Part shown: positions 1-8,182 of the stretch, in pieces
Numbering within the stretch: position 1 is the first letter of the stretch
Layout: each line of letters starts with the position of its first letter
Assembly: GCF_006439355.1 (NCBI RefSeq)
Contig: NZ_VFTG01000005.1
Span: 235,575-299,574, forward strand
Origin: Mesorhizobium sp. B4-1-3
GTDB taxonomy: Bacteria > Pseudomonadota > Alphaproteobacteria > Rhizobiales > Rhizobiaceae
Direction of reading: 5' to 3'
Length of the DNA stretch: 64,000 nucleotides
Position numbers and translations under genes: made by a program
Notes under the pieces: model-generated
The model's database searches: none
What the model saw: only the letters and a program-made list of their open reading frames with translations
What the model was told of the DNA's origin: nothing

Positions 1-1
1 G

Positions 2-109
2 GTCGCCAACCGCCAGCTTCCTTATGAGCAGATACTGGACGCGGCCTTTGCCAGCCATGTCGAGATCGCCCACGATAACATGTTCAAGGTGTTTTCGGCG
101 CGTCGCTAA
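2..109 (+). CDS. C-terminal end of an unidentified protein (partial)
   Basis: An open frame enters the window and ends in TAA at 107-109, giving a 35-residue tail that finishes HDNMFKVFSARR. I do not recognise the family from this tail. The frame is believable because codon use is GC-rich like the neighbours and because the stop lies directly against a repeat copy, as seen at other gene ends in this window. It is convergent with the GGDEF/EAL gene on the other strand. Confidence 0.5.
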   Translation, partial: VANRQLPYEQILDAAFASHVEIAHDNMFKVFSARR

Positions 110-110
110 A

Positions 111-155
111 AGCAATTCCAGGAAAGTGTGAAGCGGTTTTCCGCCCGGAATTGCG
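111..155 (+). repeat. RIME-like palindromic repeat, half copy
   Basis: This copy has GCAATTCC at its left end and GGAATTGC at its right end, with the middle GGAAAGTGTGAAGCGGTTTT. It is the first hairpin module of the mosaic repeat found complete near 1844, 5837 and 63823. It lies between the convergent ends of the first gene and the GGDEF/EAL gene. The second hairpin module (GAAACGGTGAAA type) is absent here. Confidence 0.8.
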
Positions 156-174
156 CCGGGAAAAGCTGGGCACT

Positions 175-1728
175 TCACTGCACGCTGACGATGCGCGCAG
201 GCTCGCGGGCGCCGAAGGCGGACCGCGCTTCGCCGAGCTCGACTTTGAGCGGCGCCGGCCGGCCGAACAGATAGCCCTGCACCACCTCGCAGCCGGCGGC
301 CCGAAGCAGCGTGGCCTGGTTCTCGGTCTCAACGCCCTCGGCGATGATGCCGACGCCCAGCGCCCGCGACAGGCCGACAATGGTCGAAACGATCGCGCCG
401 GAGCTTGCGTCGCTGTCGATGCGGCTGACGAAGGAGCGGTCGATCTTGAGCTTGCCGAAGGAGAAATCGATCAGGTAGCTCAAATTGGAATAGCCCGTGC
501 CGAAATCGTCGACGGCAACGGAGATGCCCATCTCGGCAAGCTGTTCCAGGATCGCCGCGGCGCGGTCGCGATCCTGCATCATCGCCGTCTCGGTGACCTC
601 GAGCTCCAGCCGCGACGGCTCGATGCCGGTCGATTCGATCACCTCCCGCACGATGCCGACGAAATCCCTGGTCATGAACTGGACCGGCGAGATGTTGACG
701 GCGACGAAGCATTCCTGCGGCAGGTACCTGGCGTCGCTGCAGGCCTTGCGCAGCACCCACTCGCCGATCGGATTGATCATGCCGGTTTCCTCGGCGATCG
801 GAATGAACTCCATCGGCGGGATCATGCCGCGCTCCGGATGCTTCCAGCGGATCAGCGCCTCATAACCGACGACACGGCCGCTCGGCAGGTCGAGCTCCGG
901 CTGATAGTGGAGGCTGAAGTCGCCGCGGTCGAAGGCGGTCTTCAGCTCCGACTCGATCCACTGCCGGTAATCCGCCACGCGGCCCATATCGGCGTGGAAG
1001 ACGGACCAGTTGCCGACGCCGCTGGCGCGCGCGTTCTGCAGCGCCAGGTTCGAGCGGCGCAGGATGAGCACCGGGTCGACGCCGTCCTTCGGCATCGCCA
1101 TGATGCCGACCGACAGGCTGACCGACTGCAAATGGCTTTGCAGCTGGTAGGGTTCCATCATCTCGTTGATGAGCCTCTCGATGAGCCGTTCGATCGAACC
1201 CCTGAGGTCGCGGTCAGGCAGGAGCACGGCGAACTCGCCGGCGCCGATGCGCCCGATCACCGCGTTCTTCGGCATATTCTCCTTCAGCCTGTTGGTGAAG
1301 GCGCGGATCAGTTCGTCGCCCTGGCTGTAACCGATGGCGTCGTTGATCTGCTTGAAGCGGTCGATATCGACGTCGATCAGGAACACCGGCTCGCCGGTTC
1401 GAATCGTCCCGGACGCGGCCTCGGCTATCTTGCCGACCATGGCTTGGCGCGACAGAAGCCCGGTCAGCTTATCGAAATGGGTTTCGTTGAAGACATAGGC
1501 CGCCGATTCATCGATGCCCGCGAAGAACGACAGCGCGGCGCCGCCGGCGGCTAAAGCGCAGAGCGCGGCGATGATGCCGGCCATCGTTTCGGCCGGCATG
1601 CCGGCCATGCCGTCGCCGAAGCCGAACCGCAACCCCCATAGCCCAAGGATAAAACTGCCCATGCCGGAGCTGGCGATGGTGATGAGCCGGAACAGCGGAG
1701 TGCGTTTGGGATTGCTGACTGCAGGCAT
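175..1728 (-). CDS. Membrane GGDEF/EAL protein, probable c-di-GMP phosphodiesterase
   Basis: 517 residues. Two hydrophobic segments (about 15-35 and 46-68) anchor it in the inner membrane. A GGDEF domain follows (about 83-245), then an EAL domain (about 255-500). The cyclase signature is degenerate: RIGAGEF (161-166 region) replaces RxGGDEF, so cyclase activity is doubtful. The EAL domain keeps the expected residues: YEALIRW, NISPVQF, the Glu of ELEVTE, DDFGTGYSN and IAEGVET. The likely activity is hydrolysis of c-di-GMP to pGpG, possibly tuned by GTP binding to the GGDEF domain. The ATG at 1728 has an AGGGAC Shine-Dalgarno. It appears monocistronic. The signal it senses is unknown, because there is no PAS, GAF or CHASE domain. 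Confidence 0.9.
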   Translation of the reverse strand: MPAVSNPKRTPLFRLITIASSGMGSFILGLWGLRFGFGDGMAGMPAETMAGIIAALCALAAGGAALSFFAGIDESAAYVFNETHFDKLTGLLSRQAMVGKIAEAASGTIRTGEPVFLIDVDIDRFKQINDAIGYSQGDELIRAFTNRLKENMPKNAVIGRIGAGEFAVLLPDRDLRGSIERLIERLINEMMEPYQLQSHLQSVSLSVGIMAMPKDGVDPVLILRRSNLALQNARASGVGNWSVFHADMGRVADYRQWIESELKTAFDRGDFSLHYQPELDLPSGRVVGYEALIRWKHPERGMIPPMEFIPIAEETGMINPIGEWVLRKACSDARYLPQECFVAVNISPVQFMTRDFVGIVREVIESTGIEPSRLELEVTETAMMQDRDRAAAILEQLAEMGISVAVDDFGTGYSNLSYLIDFSFGKLKIDRSFVSRIDSDASSGAIVSTIVGLSRALGVGIIAEGVETENQATLLRAAGCEVVQGYLFGRPAPLKVELGEARSAFGAREPARIVSVQ

Positions 1729-1843
1729 GCAAGGTCCCTAGATTACGGGCCCTTATAGCGGATATCTTCTTAAAATGAGTTTCCGCCAATGCATGCAATT
1801 TTACTGGAACGCTACTATCGCGGCCGCAAACTATTCGTGCCAG

Positions 1844-1944
1844 AAGCAATTCCAGGAAAAGTGTGAGCGGTTTTCCATCCGGGATTGCGTAAAAACAAAG
1901 AGATAGTGCGTTTCGCCGTTTCCATGAAACGGTGAAATGCGCTA
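1844..1944 (+). repeat. RIME-like mosaic repeat, full copy
   Basis: Complete two-hairpin element. Module 1 runs GCAATTCC to GGGATTGC, then the linker GTAAAAACAAAGAGATAG, then module 2 TTTCGCCGTTTC with GAAACGGTGAAA, ending GCGCTAG. The last CTA on the plus strand (1942-1944) is the TAG stop codon of fabI, so the edge of the repeat closes that gene. Confidence 0.85.
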
Positions 1945-2745
1945 GCCGTCGTTCTGCTTCAATTCCTCCAGTGCCGGCATCGAAACGATGTGATAGCCGG
2001 AATCCACATAGTGGATCTCGCCGGTGACGCCCGACGACAGGTCGGAGAGCAGGTAAAGCGCCGAGCCGCCGACTTCGTCGATGGTCACGGTGCGCCTTAG
2101 CGGCGAATTGCGCTGCTGGTAGGAGAACATGTGACGGGCGTCGGACACGCCGGAGCCGGCCAGCGTCCGCACCGGCCCGGCCGAGATGGCGTTCACCCTG
2201 ATGCCGCGTGGGCCGTAGTCGTTGGCGAGGTAGCGCACGCTGGCCTCCAACCCGGCCTTGGCGACGCCCATGACATTGTAGTTCGGCATCACCCTGACCG
2301 AGCCGGCATAGGTGAGCGTGATCATCGAGCCGCCATTGCCCATCAGCGCGGCGGCGTTGCGGGCAATCTCGGTGAACGAGTAGCAGGAGATCACCATGGT
2401 GCGCACGAAATTGTCGCGGCTGGTGTCGGCGTAAAGGCCCTTCAGCTCGTTCTTGTCGGAAAAGCCGATGGCGTGAACCACGAAATCCAGCCCGCCCCAA
2501 GCCTTGCCGAGGGTCTCGAAGGTCGCAGTGACCGAAGCGCTGTCCTCGACGTCGCAGGGCACGATCAGCGAGGCTCCCACCTTCTCGGCCAGCGGCTTGA
2601 CCCGCCGCCCGAAGGCATCGCCCTGGTAGGTGAAGGCGAGCTCCGCCCCGTGTTCCGACAGCCTCTTGGCGATGCCCCAGGCAATCGAATGGTCGTTGGC
2701 GACACCCATGACAAGCCCGCGCTTGCCCTTCATCAACCCGTCCAT
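1942..2745 (-). CDS. fabI: Enoyl-[acyl-carrier-protein] reductase (NADH), FabI
   Basis: 267 residues from the ATG at 2745, which has AAGGA upstream; an in-frame TTG lies three codons earlier. FabI reduces trans-2-enoyl-ACP in the last step of each fatty-acid elongation cycle and is the target of triclosan-type inhibitors. The cofactor segment GVANDHSIAWGIAKRL and the SDR-like catalytic PNYNVMGVAKAGLEASVRYLA region (Tyr-x6-Lys) are intact, and the length is usual for FabI. It is third in the fabA-fabB-fabI operon, only 29 bp after fabB ends. The TAG stop codon lies in the terminal CTAG of a mosaic repeat, so the last residues (EELKQNDG) may be influenced by that insertion. Confidence 0.97.
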   Translation of the reverse strand: MDGLMKGKRGLVMGVANDHSIAWGIAKRLSEHGAELAFTYQGDAFGRRVKPLAEKVGASLIVPCDVEDSASVTATFETLGKAWGGLDFVVHAIGFSDKNELKGLYADTSRDNFVRTMVISCYSFTEIARNAAALMGNGGSMITLTYAGSVRVMPNYNVMGVAKAGLEASVRYLANDYGPRGIRVNAISAGPVRTLAGSGVSDARHMFSYQQRNSPLRRTVTIDEVGGSALYLLSDLSSGVTGEIHYVDSGYHIVSMPALEELKQNDG

Positions 2746-2774
2746 AAAAGGCAATCCTTATAAAAACGCCGGCT

Positions 2775-3995
2775 CTATGCGGAATAGCGCTGGAAAATCA
2801 GCGTTGCGTTGGTGCCACCGAAACCGAAGGAATTGGACAGGACGGTGTCGATCTTGGCGTCGTCGATACGCTTGCGAACGATCGGCATGCCCTCGAATTC
2901 CGGATCGAGCTCCTCGATATGGGCGCTCTCGCCGATGAAGCCGCCCTGCATCATCAGGATCGAGTAGATCGATTCCTGCACGCCGGCCGCACCCAACGAA
3001 TGGCCGGTGAGCGACTTGGTCGAGGTGATATAGGGCATCTTGTCGCCGAACACCTCGCGAATGGCGCGCATCTCCTTGGAATCGCCGACCGGCGTCGACG
3101 TGCCGTGGGTGTTGATGTAGTCGACCGGCGACGACACCGTGGACAGTGCCTGCCGCATGCAGCGCATGGCGCCTTCGCCCGAAGGAGCGACCATGTCGTA
3201 GCCGTCGGATGTCGCGCCATAGCCGACGATCTCGGCATAGATCTTAGCGCCGCGCGCCTTGGCGCGCTCCAGCTCCTCCAGCACCAGCACGCCGGCGCCG
3301 CCGGCGATGACGAAACCGTCGCGGTTGACGTCGTAGGCGCGCGAAGCGGTCGATGCCTTGTCGTTGAACTTCGACGACATGGCGCCCATGGCGTCGAAAA
3401 GGTCCGACATGGTCCAGTCGAGGTCCTCGTGGCCGCCGGCAAACATCACGTCCTGCTTGCCCCATTGGATCAGCTCATAGGCATTGCCTATGCAATGCGC
3501 GGAGGTCGAGCAGGCCGACGAGATCGAATAGTTGACGCCGTGGATCTTGAACCAAGTCGCCAGGGTGGCCGACGCGGTCGAAGACATGGCTTTCGGCACG
3601 GCGAACGGGCCGATGCGCTTCGGGCTGTTGTTCTTGATCGTGGTCTCGGCCGCTTCGACGATGGTTCGGGTGGAAGGTCCGCCGGAACCCATCACGATAC
3701 CGGTCCGCTCATTGGTGATATCGCTTTCGCTTAAGCCGGCATCGGCGATCGCCTGGTCCATGGCGACGTGGTTCCAGGCCGCGCCCTGGCTCAGGAAGCG
3801 CATGGCGCGGCGATCGATCATCGGCGTGGGATCGAGCGTCGGCGCGCCCCAGACCTGGCAGCGGAAGCCGTGCTCGGCGAAGGAATTGGAAAAGCTGATG
3901 CCGGATTTGGCATCGTAAAGCGAGCTCTGCACCTCGTTGGCATCGTTGCCGATCGACGACACAATGCCGAGCCCTGTCACTACGACCCGTCTCAT
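2775..3995 (-). CDS. fabB: 3-oxoacyl-[acyl-carrier-protein] synthase I, FabB
   Basis: 406 residues from the ATG at 3995, with AAGGAG seven bases upstream; an in-frame TTG two codons earlier is less likely. This is the condensing enzyme that elongates cis-3-decenoyl-ACP in anaerobic-type unsaturated fatty-acid synthesis. The catalytic Cys is in [10 protein letters not shown], and the two active-site His are in [11 protein letters not shown] and [12 protein letters not shown]. The Gly-rich end [12 protein letters not shown] is typical. It lies between fabA and fabI, the usual rhizobial order, and with them forms a dedicated unsaturated-lipid operon. Confidence 0.97.
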   Translation of the reverse strand: MRRVVVTGLGIVSSIGNDANEVQSSLYDAKSGISFSNSFAEHGFRCQVWGAPTLDPTPMIDRRAMRFLSQGAAWNHVAMDQAIADAGLSESDITNERTGIVMGSGGPSTRTIVEAAETTIKNNSPKRIGPFAVPKAMSSTASATLATWFKIHGVNYSISSACSTSAHCIGNAYELIQWGKQDVMFAGGHEDLDWTMSDLFDAMGAMSSKFNDKASTASRAYDVNRDGFVIAGGAGVLVLEELERAKARGAKIYAEIVGYGATSDGYDMVAPSGEGAMRCMRQALSTVSSPVDYINTHGTSTPVGDSKEMRAIREVFGDKMPYITSTKSLTGHSLGAAGVQESIYSILMMQGGFIGESAHIEELDPEFEGMPIVRKRIDDAKIDTVLSNSFGFGGTNATLIFQRYSA

Positions 3996-4110
3996 TCGCA
4001 ACTCCTTCCGGCGTATCCGGGCGAAAAACCTAGCCGGTTTTCGCTTGTGATCATACGCAAATAAACTGACGTGGCGCCCATTGGCTACGCGACGCCGTGG
4101 CGAAAAACGG

Positions 4111-4626
4111 TCAGGCGGCCGACTGCTTGGACAGACCGACCTTCAGATCCGTAGCCGCGTATATGGGTTCGCCATCCGCCTTGAGCCAGCCGTCGGCGAT
4201 GCCGAGCACCAGCCGGCCCCGCATCACGCGCTTGAAGTCGACGCCGTATTCGACCTTCTTCACCGAGGGCGTCACCATGCCCTTGAACTTCACCTCGCCG
4301 GTCGAAAGCGCCATGCCCTTGCCGGGTTCGCCCAGCCAGCCGAGATAGAAGCCGGTCAACTGCCACATGGCGTCGAGGCCGAGGCAGCCCGGCATGATCG
4401 GATTGCCGATGAAGTGGCAGGCAAAGAACCAAAGATCCGGCTTGATGTCGAACTCGGCGCGGATGAAGCCCTTGTCGAAAGCGCCGCCGGTTTCGCTGAT
4501 CTCGGTGATGCGGTCGAACATCAGCATCGGTGGGTAGGGCAGCTGGGCATTGCCCGGCCCGAACAGCTCGCCGCGGGCGCAGGCAAGCAGTTCCTCGTAA
4601 TCGTAGCTGGACTTTTGACCCGCCAT
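4111..4626 (-). CDS. fabA: 3-hydroxydecanoyl-[acyl-carrier-protein] dehydratase/isomerase, FabA
   Basis: 171 residues from ATG 4626 ([14 protein letters not shown]), with GGGGACAG upstream. A frame extension to 4689 would add 21 unconserved residues. The enzyme dehydrates 3-hydroxydecanoyl-ACP and isomerises the trans-2 to the cis-3 double bond, which commits carbon to unsaturated fatty acids. The hot-dog active site is visible: His in [14 protein letters not shown] and Asp in CLGLDAMWQ. It is first in fabA-fabB-fabI and divergent from irr. fabB starts about 115 bp downstream. Confidence 0.97.
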   Translation of the reverse strand: MAGQKSSYDYEELLACARGELFGPGNAQLPYPPMLMFDRITEISETGGAFDKGFIRAEFDIKPDLWFFACHFIGNPIMPGCLGLDAMWQLTGFYLGWLGEPGKGMALSTGEVKFKGMVTPSVKKVEYGVDFKRVMRGRLVLGIADGWLKADGEPIYAATDLKVGLSKQSAA

Positions 4627-4872
4627 CAAATTTCTGTCCCCGTGTTCTTCGCGGGCGGCAGGGCGCCCTTCTCGTTGGTTTCCTAACACACTCTGTTTGC
4701 GGCCGGAAACCGGCGTTTGCGCTTAACCCGTGCGCCTGCCCGGGTCAATGCGCGCTATTGATCGCATTCGGACTACAGAATATATGTCGACTGATGTCCG
4801 GTTTGGCATTTGACGTCTTTTTGCCACTCTGGACCTGTTGATGGGCTGGGCCGCAAGCTTCGACGCGAAGAG

Positions 4873-5304
4873 ATGGATTCGGGCTACCGGAAGGAAAATG
4901 TCGCTGTGGACAAGCGGGTTCGCGAAGCCGGCCTGAGGCCGACGCGCCAGCGCATTGCGCTGGCCGATCTGCTTTTCGCCAAGGGCGACCGCCACCTGTC
5001 CGCCGAGGAACTGCATGAAGAGGCGATCGCCGCCGGCGTGCCGGTTTCGCTGGCGACTGTCTACAACGCGCTTCACCAGTTCACCCAGGCCGGCCTGCTG
5101 CGCATCCTGGCGGTGGAAGGCTCGAAAACCTATTTCGACACCAACACGTCCGATCACCACCACTTCTACGTCGAAGGCGAGAACCGGATTTTCGACATCG
5201 AAAGCGGACCGGTGACCGTCTCTAACCTGCCGGCGCCGCCGGAGGGCATGGAAATCGCCAATGTCGACATCGTCGTGAGGCTTCGCCCGAAACGCGGCGA
5301 CTGA
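4873..5304 (+). CDS. irr: Fur-family iron response regulator Irr
   Basis: 143 residues. Irr represses or activates iron and heme genes in rhizobia according to heme status. The winged helix (VREAGLRPTRQRIALADLLF through VSLATVYNALHQFTQAGLL) is followed by the SDHHHFYVEGENR segment; the three consecutive His form the heme/metal site expected in Irr rather than Fur. The N-terminal heme regulatory Cys-Pro motif of Bradyrhizobium Irr is absent, as is usual in other rhizobia. I chose ATG 4873 because the upstream in-frame TTG at 4810 has no Shine-Dalgarno and adds unlike sequence. The pairing with fabA on the opposite strand is the standard Hyphomicrobiales context. Confidence 0.93.
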   Translation: MDSGYRKENVAVDKRVREAGLRPTRQRIALADLLFAKGDRHLSAEELHEEAIAAGVPVSLATVYNALHQFTQAGLLRILAVEGSKTYFDTNTSDHHHFYVEGENRIFDIESGPVTVSNLPAPPEGMEIANVDIVVRLRPKRGD

Positions 5305-5308
5305 TCCC

Positions 5309-5695
5309 GTGGCGATGCGGCCCGTCGACCTGGTTGTGCGGTTTGAATGGGTCACGATCGCCGCGTTGGCTATCGTTTGCTACGCAATGGCCGGCTTTTC
5401 CTGGTGGCTGTTTGTACTGCTCATCCTGGCGCCGGACCTGTCGATGCTGGGCTACCTCGCCGGACCGCGCGTCGGCGCCGTCACCTACAATGCCTTGCAT
5501 GTCCTGATTGCCCCGCTCGTCCTCCTGCTCGCGGGCGCGTTGCTCGCCGGGCCGGTCACGACCGCCGTGGCGCTGATCTGGATCACCCACATCGCCATCG
5601 ACCGCGCGCTCGGCTACGGTCTCAAGCTGCCCACCGGTTTTCAGGATACGCATCTCGGCCGCATCAGCCGCCAGCAGGACGGTGTGTCCAGTTAG
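5309..5695 (+). CDS. DUF4260 family small membrane protein
   Basis: About 126-128 residues, starting at GTG 5309 or ATG 5315, four to ten bases after irr ends and so probably cotranscribed. Three to four hydrophobic segments cover most of the chain. The C-terminal signature LIWITHIAIDRALGYGLK followed by GFQDTHLG is what I know from DUF4260 proteins. The function is unknown. The TAG stop (5693-5695) coincides with the left terminus of the MITE-like element, so the final residues may come from that insertion. Confidence 0.75.
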   Translation: MAMRPVDLVVRFEWVTIAALAIVCYAMAGFSWWLFVLLILAPDLSMLGYLAGPRVGAVTYNALHVLIAPLVLLLAGALLAGPVTTAVALIWITHIAIDRALGYGLKLPTGFQDTHLGRISRQQDGVSS

Positions 5696-5837
5696 GCTGT
5701 GTTGAGATTCAGGTGAGGCCGAGTCGAGAATGGCGGTTTTCGAGAACCGGAGCGGAGCGTATTTAAGGTACCTGAGCACCGGCAGCGCAGAAAGCCGCCA
5801 TTCGCAGACCGGGCCTCACCTGAATGTGACACAGCCT
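5692..5837. repeat. MITE-like inverted-repeat element
   Basis: About 145 bp with imperfect terminal inverted repeats. The left end reads TAGGCTGTGTTGAGATTCAG and the right end, read in reverse, CTAGGCTGTGTCACATTCAG; both continue GTGAGGCC. Inner arms GAATGGCGGTTTT and AAAGCCGCCATTC also pair, so the whole element can fold into one long hairpin. It carries no ORF. Its left end supplies the DUF4260 stop codon and its right end abuts a RIME-like repeat at a CTAG. Confidence 0.75.
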
Positions 5838-5940
5838 AGAGCAATTCCCGGAAAAATGTGAGCGGTTTTCCGTCCGGAATTGCGTAAAAACAAAGAGATA
5901 GAGCGTTTCGCCGTTTCCGTGAAACGGTGAAACGCTCTAG
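5837..5940 (+). repeat. RIME-like mosaic repeat, full copy
   Basis: Begins CTAGAGCAATTCCCGG and ends GAAACGCTCTAG, so the outer ends are inverted repeats of CTAGAGC. Both hairpin modules and the AAAACAAAGAGATAGAGC linker are present. The terminal CTAG includes the stop codon of the SH3 protein on the minus strand (5937-5939). Confidence 0.88.
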
Positions 5941-6494
5941 TTCTTGACCTTCTCGCCGGGATAGGCGCCCCACACCTGCGACTGTGCCATCCAGCCGGTA
6001 TGGCCGTCGAAGGTCATCTCGCACCATTGGCCGTCGCATTTCTTGATCGAGCCGATCACGCCCGGCTCGATGATGGCGACGACACTCGCATCCTTGGCGG
6101 GTTCGTCGAGCAGGTTGATTCGCCCACCCTTGCCGCGCTGCCATGGCGCGACGATCGCGGTGCGGCGGCCGGAGAGCAGCGACTGGTTGATCCAGCCCTC
6201 CGATCCGTCGGCGTCGCGCACGCGGCGCCAGGTGTCGAATTCCTGGATGACTTCCATCGGCAGGCCGGCCTTCAGATACATCCAGTTGACGGAATAATTG
6301 GCGCCGGGGCCGACGCGCGAATTGACGCGAGCCGGCTTCAGGCTGACGAAGCGCGGCAGCGGCAGCCCGCTCGGCCCGAGCGTTATGGTTTGGGCGGGTG
6401 CTGCCGCGCTTTGCGCCAAAGCCTGCGGCGCGCAAAACAGGGCACCGAGAATGGCTGCGCTGAAGGCCAGGCGAAGCGACGCGAAACCAGACAC
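5937..6494 (-). CDS. Exported protein with tandem bacterial SH3 domains
   Basis: 185 residues from GTG 6494, with AAAGGAA upstream. A signal peptide is clear (AFSAAILGALFCAPQALAQS, cleavage after ALA). Two SH3-like units follow, about 48-105 (ARVNSRVGPGANYSVNWMYL to GWINQSLL) and 112-178 (RINLLDEPAKDASVVAIIEPG to HTGWMAQSQVWG). Such periplasmic SH3 pairs are thought to bind peptidoglycan or envelope proteins, but no enzyme domain is attached. The stop codon lies in the edge of the adjoining repeat. The gene appears monocistronic. Confidence 0.85.
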   Translation of the reverse strand: MSGFASLRLAFSAAILGALFCAPQALAQSAAAPAQTITLGPSGLPLPRFVSLKPARVNSRVGPGANYSVNWMYLKAGLPMEVIQEFDTWRRVRDADGSEGWINQSLLSGRRTAIVAPWQRGKGGRINLLDEPAKDASVVAIIEPGVIGSIKKCDGQWCEMTFDGHTGWMAQSQVWGAYPGEKVKN

Positions 6495-6645
6495 TTTCGT
6501 TCCTTTCGGCGCCGGTCCGTCGGGATGAGCGCCCCTTTTTCTTTGTCTTCGGCGGCACCGCTTGTTACAGGAGTGGGCTGATGCCGCGACTGGTTATAAG
6601 TTTCGCCGGTCTTGGTTAAAGAGGTCTCAACGAGATCGGTTTCGA

Positions 6646-6700
6646 GAGCATGATCCTGAAAAGCGGGAACTGGCTTTCGGAAAAGATCATGCTCCAAAAA
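6646..6700 (+). repeat. GAGCATGATC palindromic repeat
   Basis: Reads AGAGCATGATCCTGAAAAGC, then a GGAACTGGCTTTCGG centre, then AAAAGATCATGCTCC. The outer arms GAGCATGATC and GATCATGCTC pair. A second copy is at 34512. It lies in the 269-bp gap between two divergent genes; the rest of that gap shows nothing I can name. Confidence 0.75.
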
Positions 6701-6763
6701 GAGTAGGATCAGGATGACGATTCGACGGAATGTCATCCTGATCGAGGAAGCTTCGGGGATAAA

Positions 6764-7765
6764 ATGGCAGGCAAAAAACGGCCCCTCGTCGTCATCACGC
6801 GCAAGCTGCCCGACCCGGTCGAGACGCGCATGCGCGAGCTGTTCGACGCAAGGCTGAATGTCGAGGACCGGCCGATGACGCAGCCCGAGCTGGTCGCGGC
6901 GGTCAAGGAAGCCGATGTGCTGGTCCCTACCATCACCGACCATATCGATGCCGCGCTGATCGCCCAGGCCGGCGAAAACCTCAAGCTGATTGCGAATTTC
7001 GGCAACGGCGTCGACAAGATCGACGTCGCGGCGGCCGCCAAGAAAGGCATTACCGTCACCAACACGCCGAACGTGCTCACCGAAGACACCGCCGACATGA
7101 CCATGGCGCTGATGCTCGCGGTGCCGCGCAGGCTCGCCGAAGGCGCCAATGTGCTGACGGGCGAGAAGAAATGGGCCGGCTGGTCGCCGACCTGGATGCT
7201 CGGCCGGCGCATCTGGGGAAAACGTCTCGGCATCGTCGGCATGGGCCGCATCGGCACGGCGGTCGCCAGGCGGGCCAAGGCCTTCGGCCTGTCGATCCAT
7301 TACCACAACCGGCACCGCGTGCTGCCGGCCGTCGAGGAGGAACTGGAGGCGACCTACTGGGAAAGCCTCGACCAGATGCTGGCCCGCATGGACATCATCT
7401 CGGTCAACTGCCCGTCGACGCCGGCGACGTTCCACCTTCTATCCGGCCGTCGTCTCGCGCTGATGCAGCCCTCGGCCTATATCGTCAACACCGCGCGCGG
7501 CGACATCATCGACGAGGACTCGCTGGTCAAGCTGATCCAGGACGGCAAGATCGCCGGCGCCGGCCTCGACGTCTACGAGCACGAGCCGGCGCTGAACAGC
7601 AAGCTGTTGAAGCTCGCCGCCAAGGGCAAGGTGGTGCTTTTGCCGCATATGGGCTCGGCCACGCTCGAGGGCCGCATCGACATGGGCGAGAAGGTGATCA
7701 TCAACATCCGCGCCTTCTTCGACGGTCACCGCCCGCCGGACCGCGTCCTGCCGCTCAGGACCTGA
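6764..7765 (+). CDS. NAD(P)-dependent D-2-hydroxyacid dehydrogenase (glyoxylate/hydroxypyruvate reductase type)
   Basis: 333 residues. Enzymes of this family reduce glyoxylate or hydroxypyruvate to glycolate or D-glycerate. The Rossmann fingerprint GIVGMGRIGTAVARRAKAFG is followed by NRHRV, where a basic residue suggests NADPH preference. The catalytic triad is visible: Arg in VNTARGDIIDE, Glu in GLDVYEHEP and His in LLPHMGSATLEGR. The length is usual. It is a single gene, convergent with the aconitase X operon (4 bp between stop codons). The exact substrate cannot be read from the sequence. Confidence 0.88.
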   Translation: MAGKKRPLVVITRKLPDPVETRMRELFDARLNVEDRPMTQPELVAAVKEADVLVPTITDHIDAALIAQAGENLKLIANFGNGVDKIDVAAAAKKGITVTNTPNVLTEDTADMTMALMLAVPRRLAEGANVLTGEKKWAGWSPTWMLGRRIWGKRLGIVGMGRIGTAVARRAKAFGLSIHYHNRHRVLPAVEEELEATYWESLDQMLARMDIISVNCPSTPATFHLLSGRRLALMQPSAYIVNTARGDIIDEDSLVKLIQDGKIAGAGLDVYEHEPALNSKLLKLAAKGKVVLLPHMGSATLEGRIDMGEKVIINIRAFFDGHRPPDRVLPLRT

Positions 7766-7768
7766 GGC

Positions 7769-8182
7769 TTATTCGCCGGAGACGGTGAGAGCGCCATCCT
7801 CGGCTATTCTCACCCTGCCGCCACAGGTTTCGAACGCGTCTCGGCCAAGCCGCACCGCCATCGGCGTTTCCCAACCCATCTCCCGGGCGACGATCAGGCC
7901 GAGCAGCAGGATGGCGTCCGGCTCATGCAGCACCAGGGCGGCCGGCGCCCGGCCGTTGTGGACGAGCTCCATCAGTACCGCCGAAGCGGATGACGAGCCG
8001 ATCGTGCCCGGCAGGAACAGCACGCGGCCGGCAATGACCTCGCCATGCTGCGGATGGCGGACATCGGCGATGCGGCCAGTCTTCGGGTCGACGCCGCCCC
8101 AGAAGCTGATCGGCGCCGTCAGCACCAGCGCCTCGCCTTCGCCCGCCTTGCCCGGCACCAGGATTTCGGCGGCAGCTCTCAT
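7769..8182 (-). CDS. Aconitase X small (swivel) subunit, DUF126
   Basis: 137 residues from ATG 8182, which overlaps the stop of the large subunit in an ATGA, so the two are translationally coupled. This is the mobile swivel domain that completes the active site of two-subunit AcnX enzymes. Typical features are FWGGVDPKTGRIADVRHPQHGE, VLFLPGTIGSSSAS and the closing CGGRVRIAEDG. In bacteria, characterised AcnX proteins dehydrate cis-3-hydroxy-L-proline, whereas archaeal ones act on mevalonate 5-phosphate. The first is more likely here, although no proline-pathway gene is adjacent. Confidence 0.88.
   Translation of the reverse strand: MRAAAEILVPGKAGEGEALVLTAPISFWGGVDPKTGRIADVRHPQHGEVIAGRVLFLPGTIGSSSASAVLMELVHNGRAPAALVLHEPDAILLLGLIVAREMGWETPMAVRLGRDAFETCGGRVRIAEDGALTVSGE

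Noticed and set aside
4810..4872. Extended irr start at TTG with an N-terminal Cys that might be a heme regulatory motif
   Set aside because: No Shine-Dalgarno, a weak start codon, and Cys is followed by His rather than Pro; ATG 4873 gives the usual Irr length.
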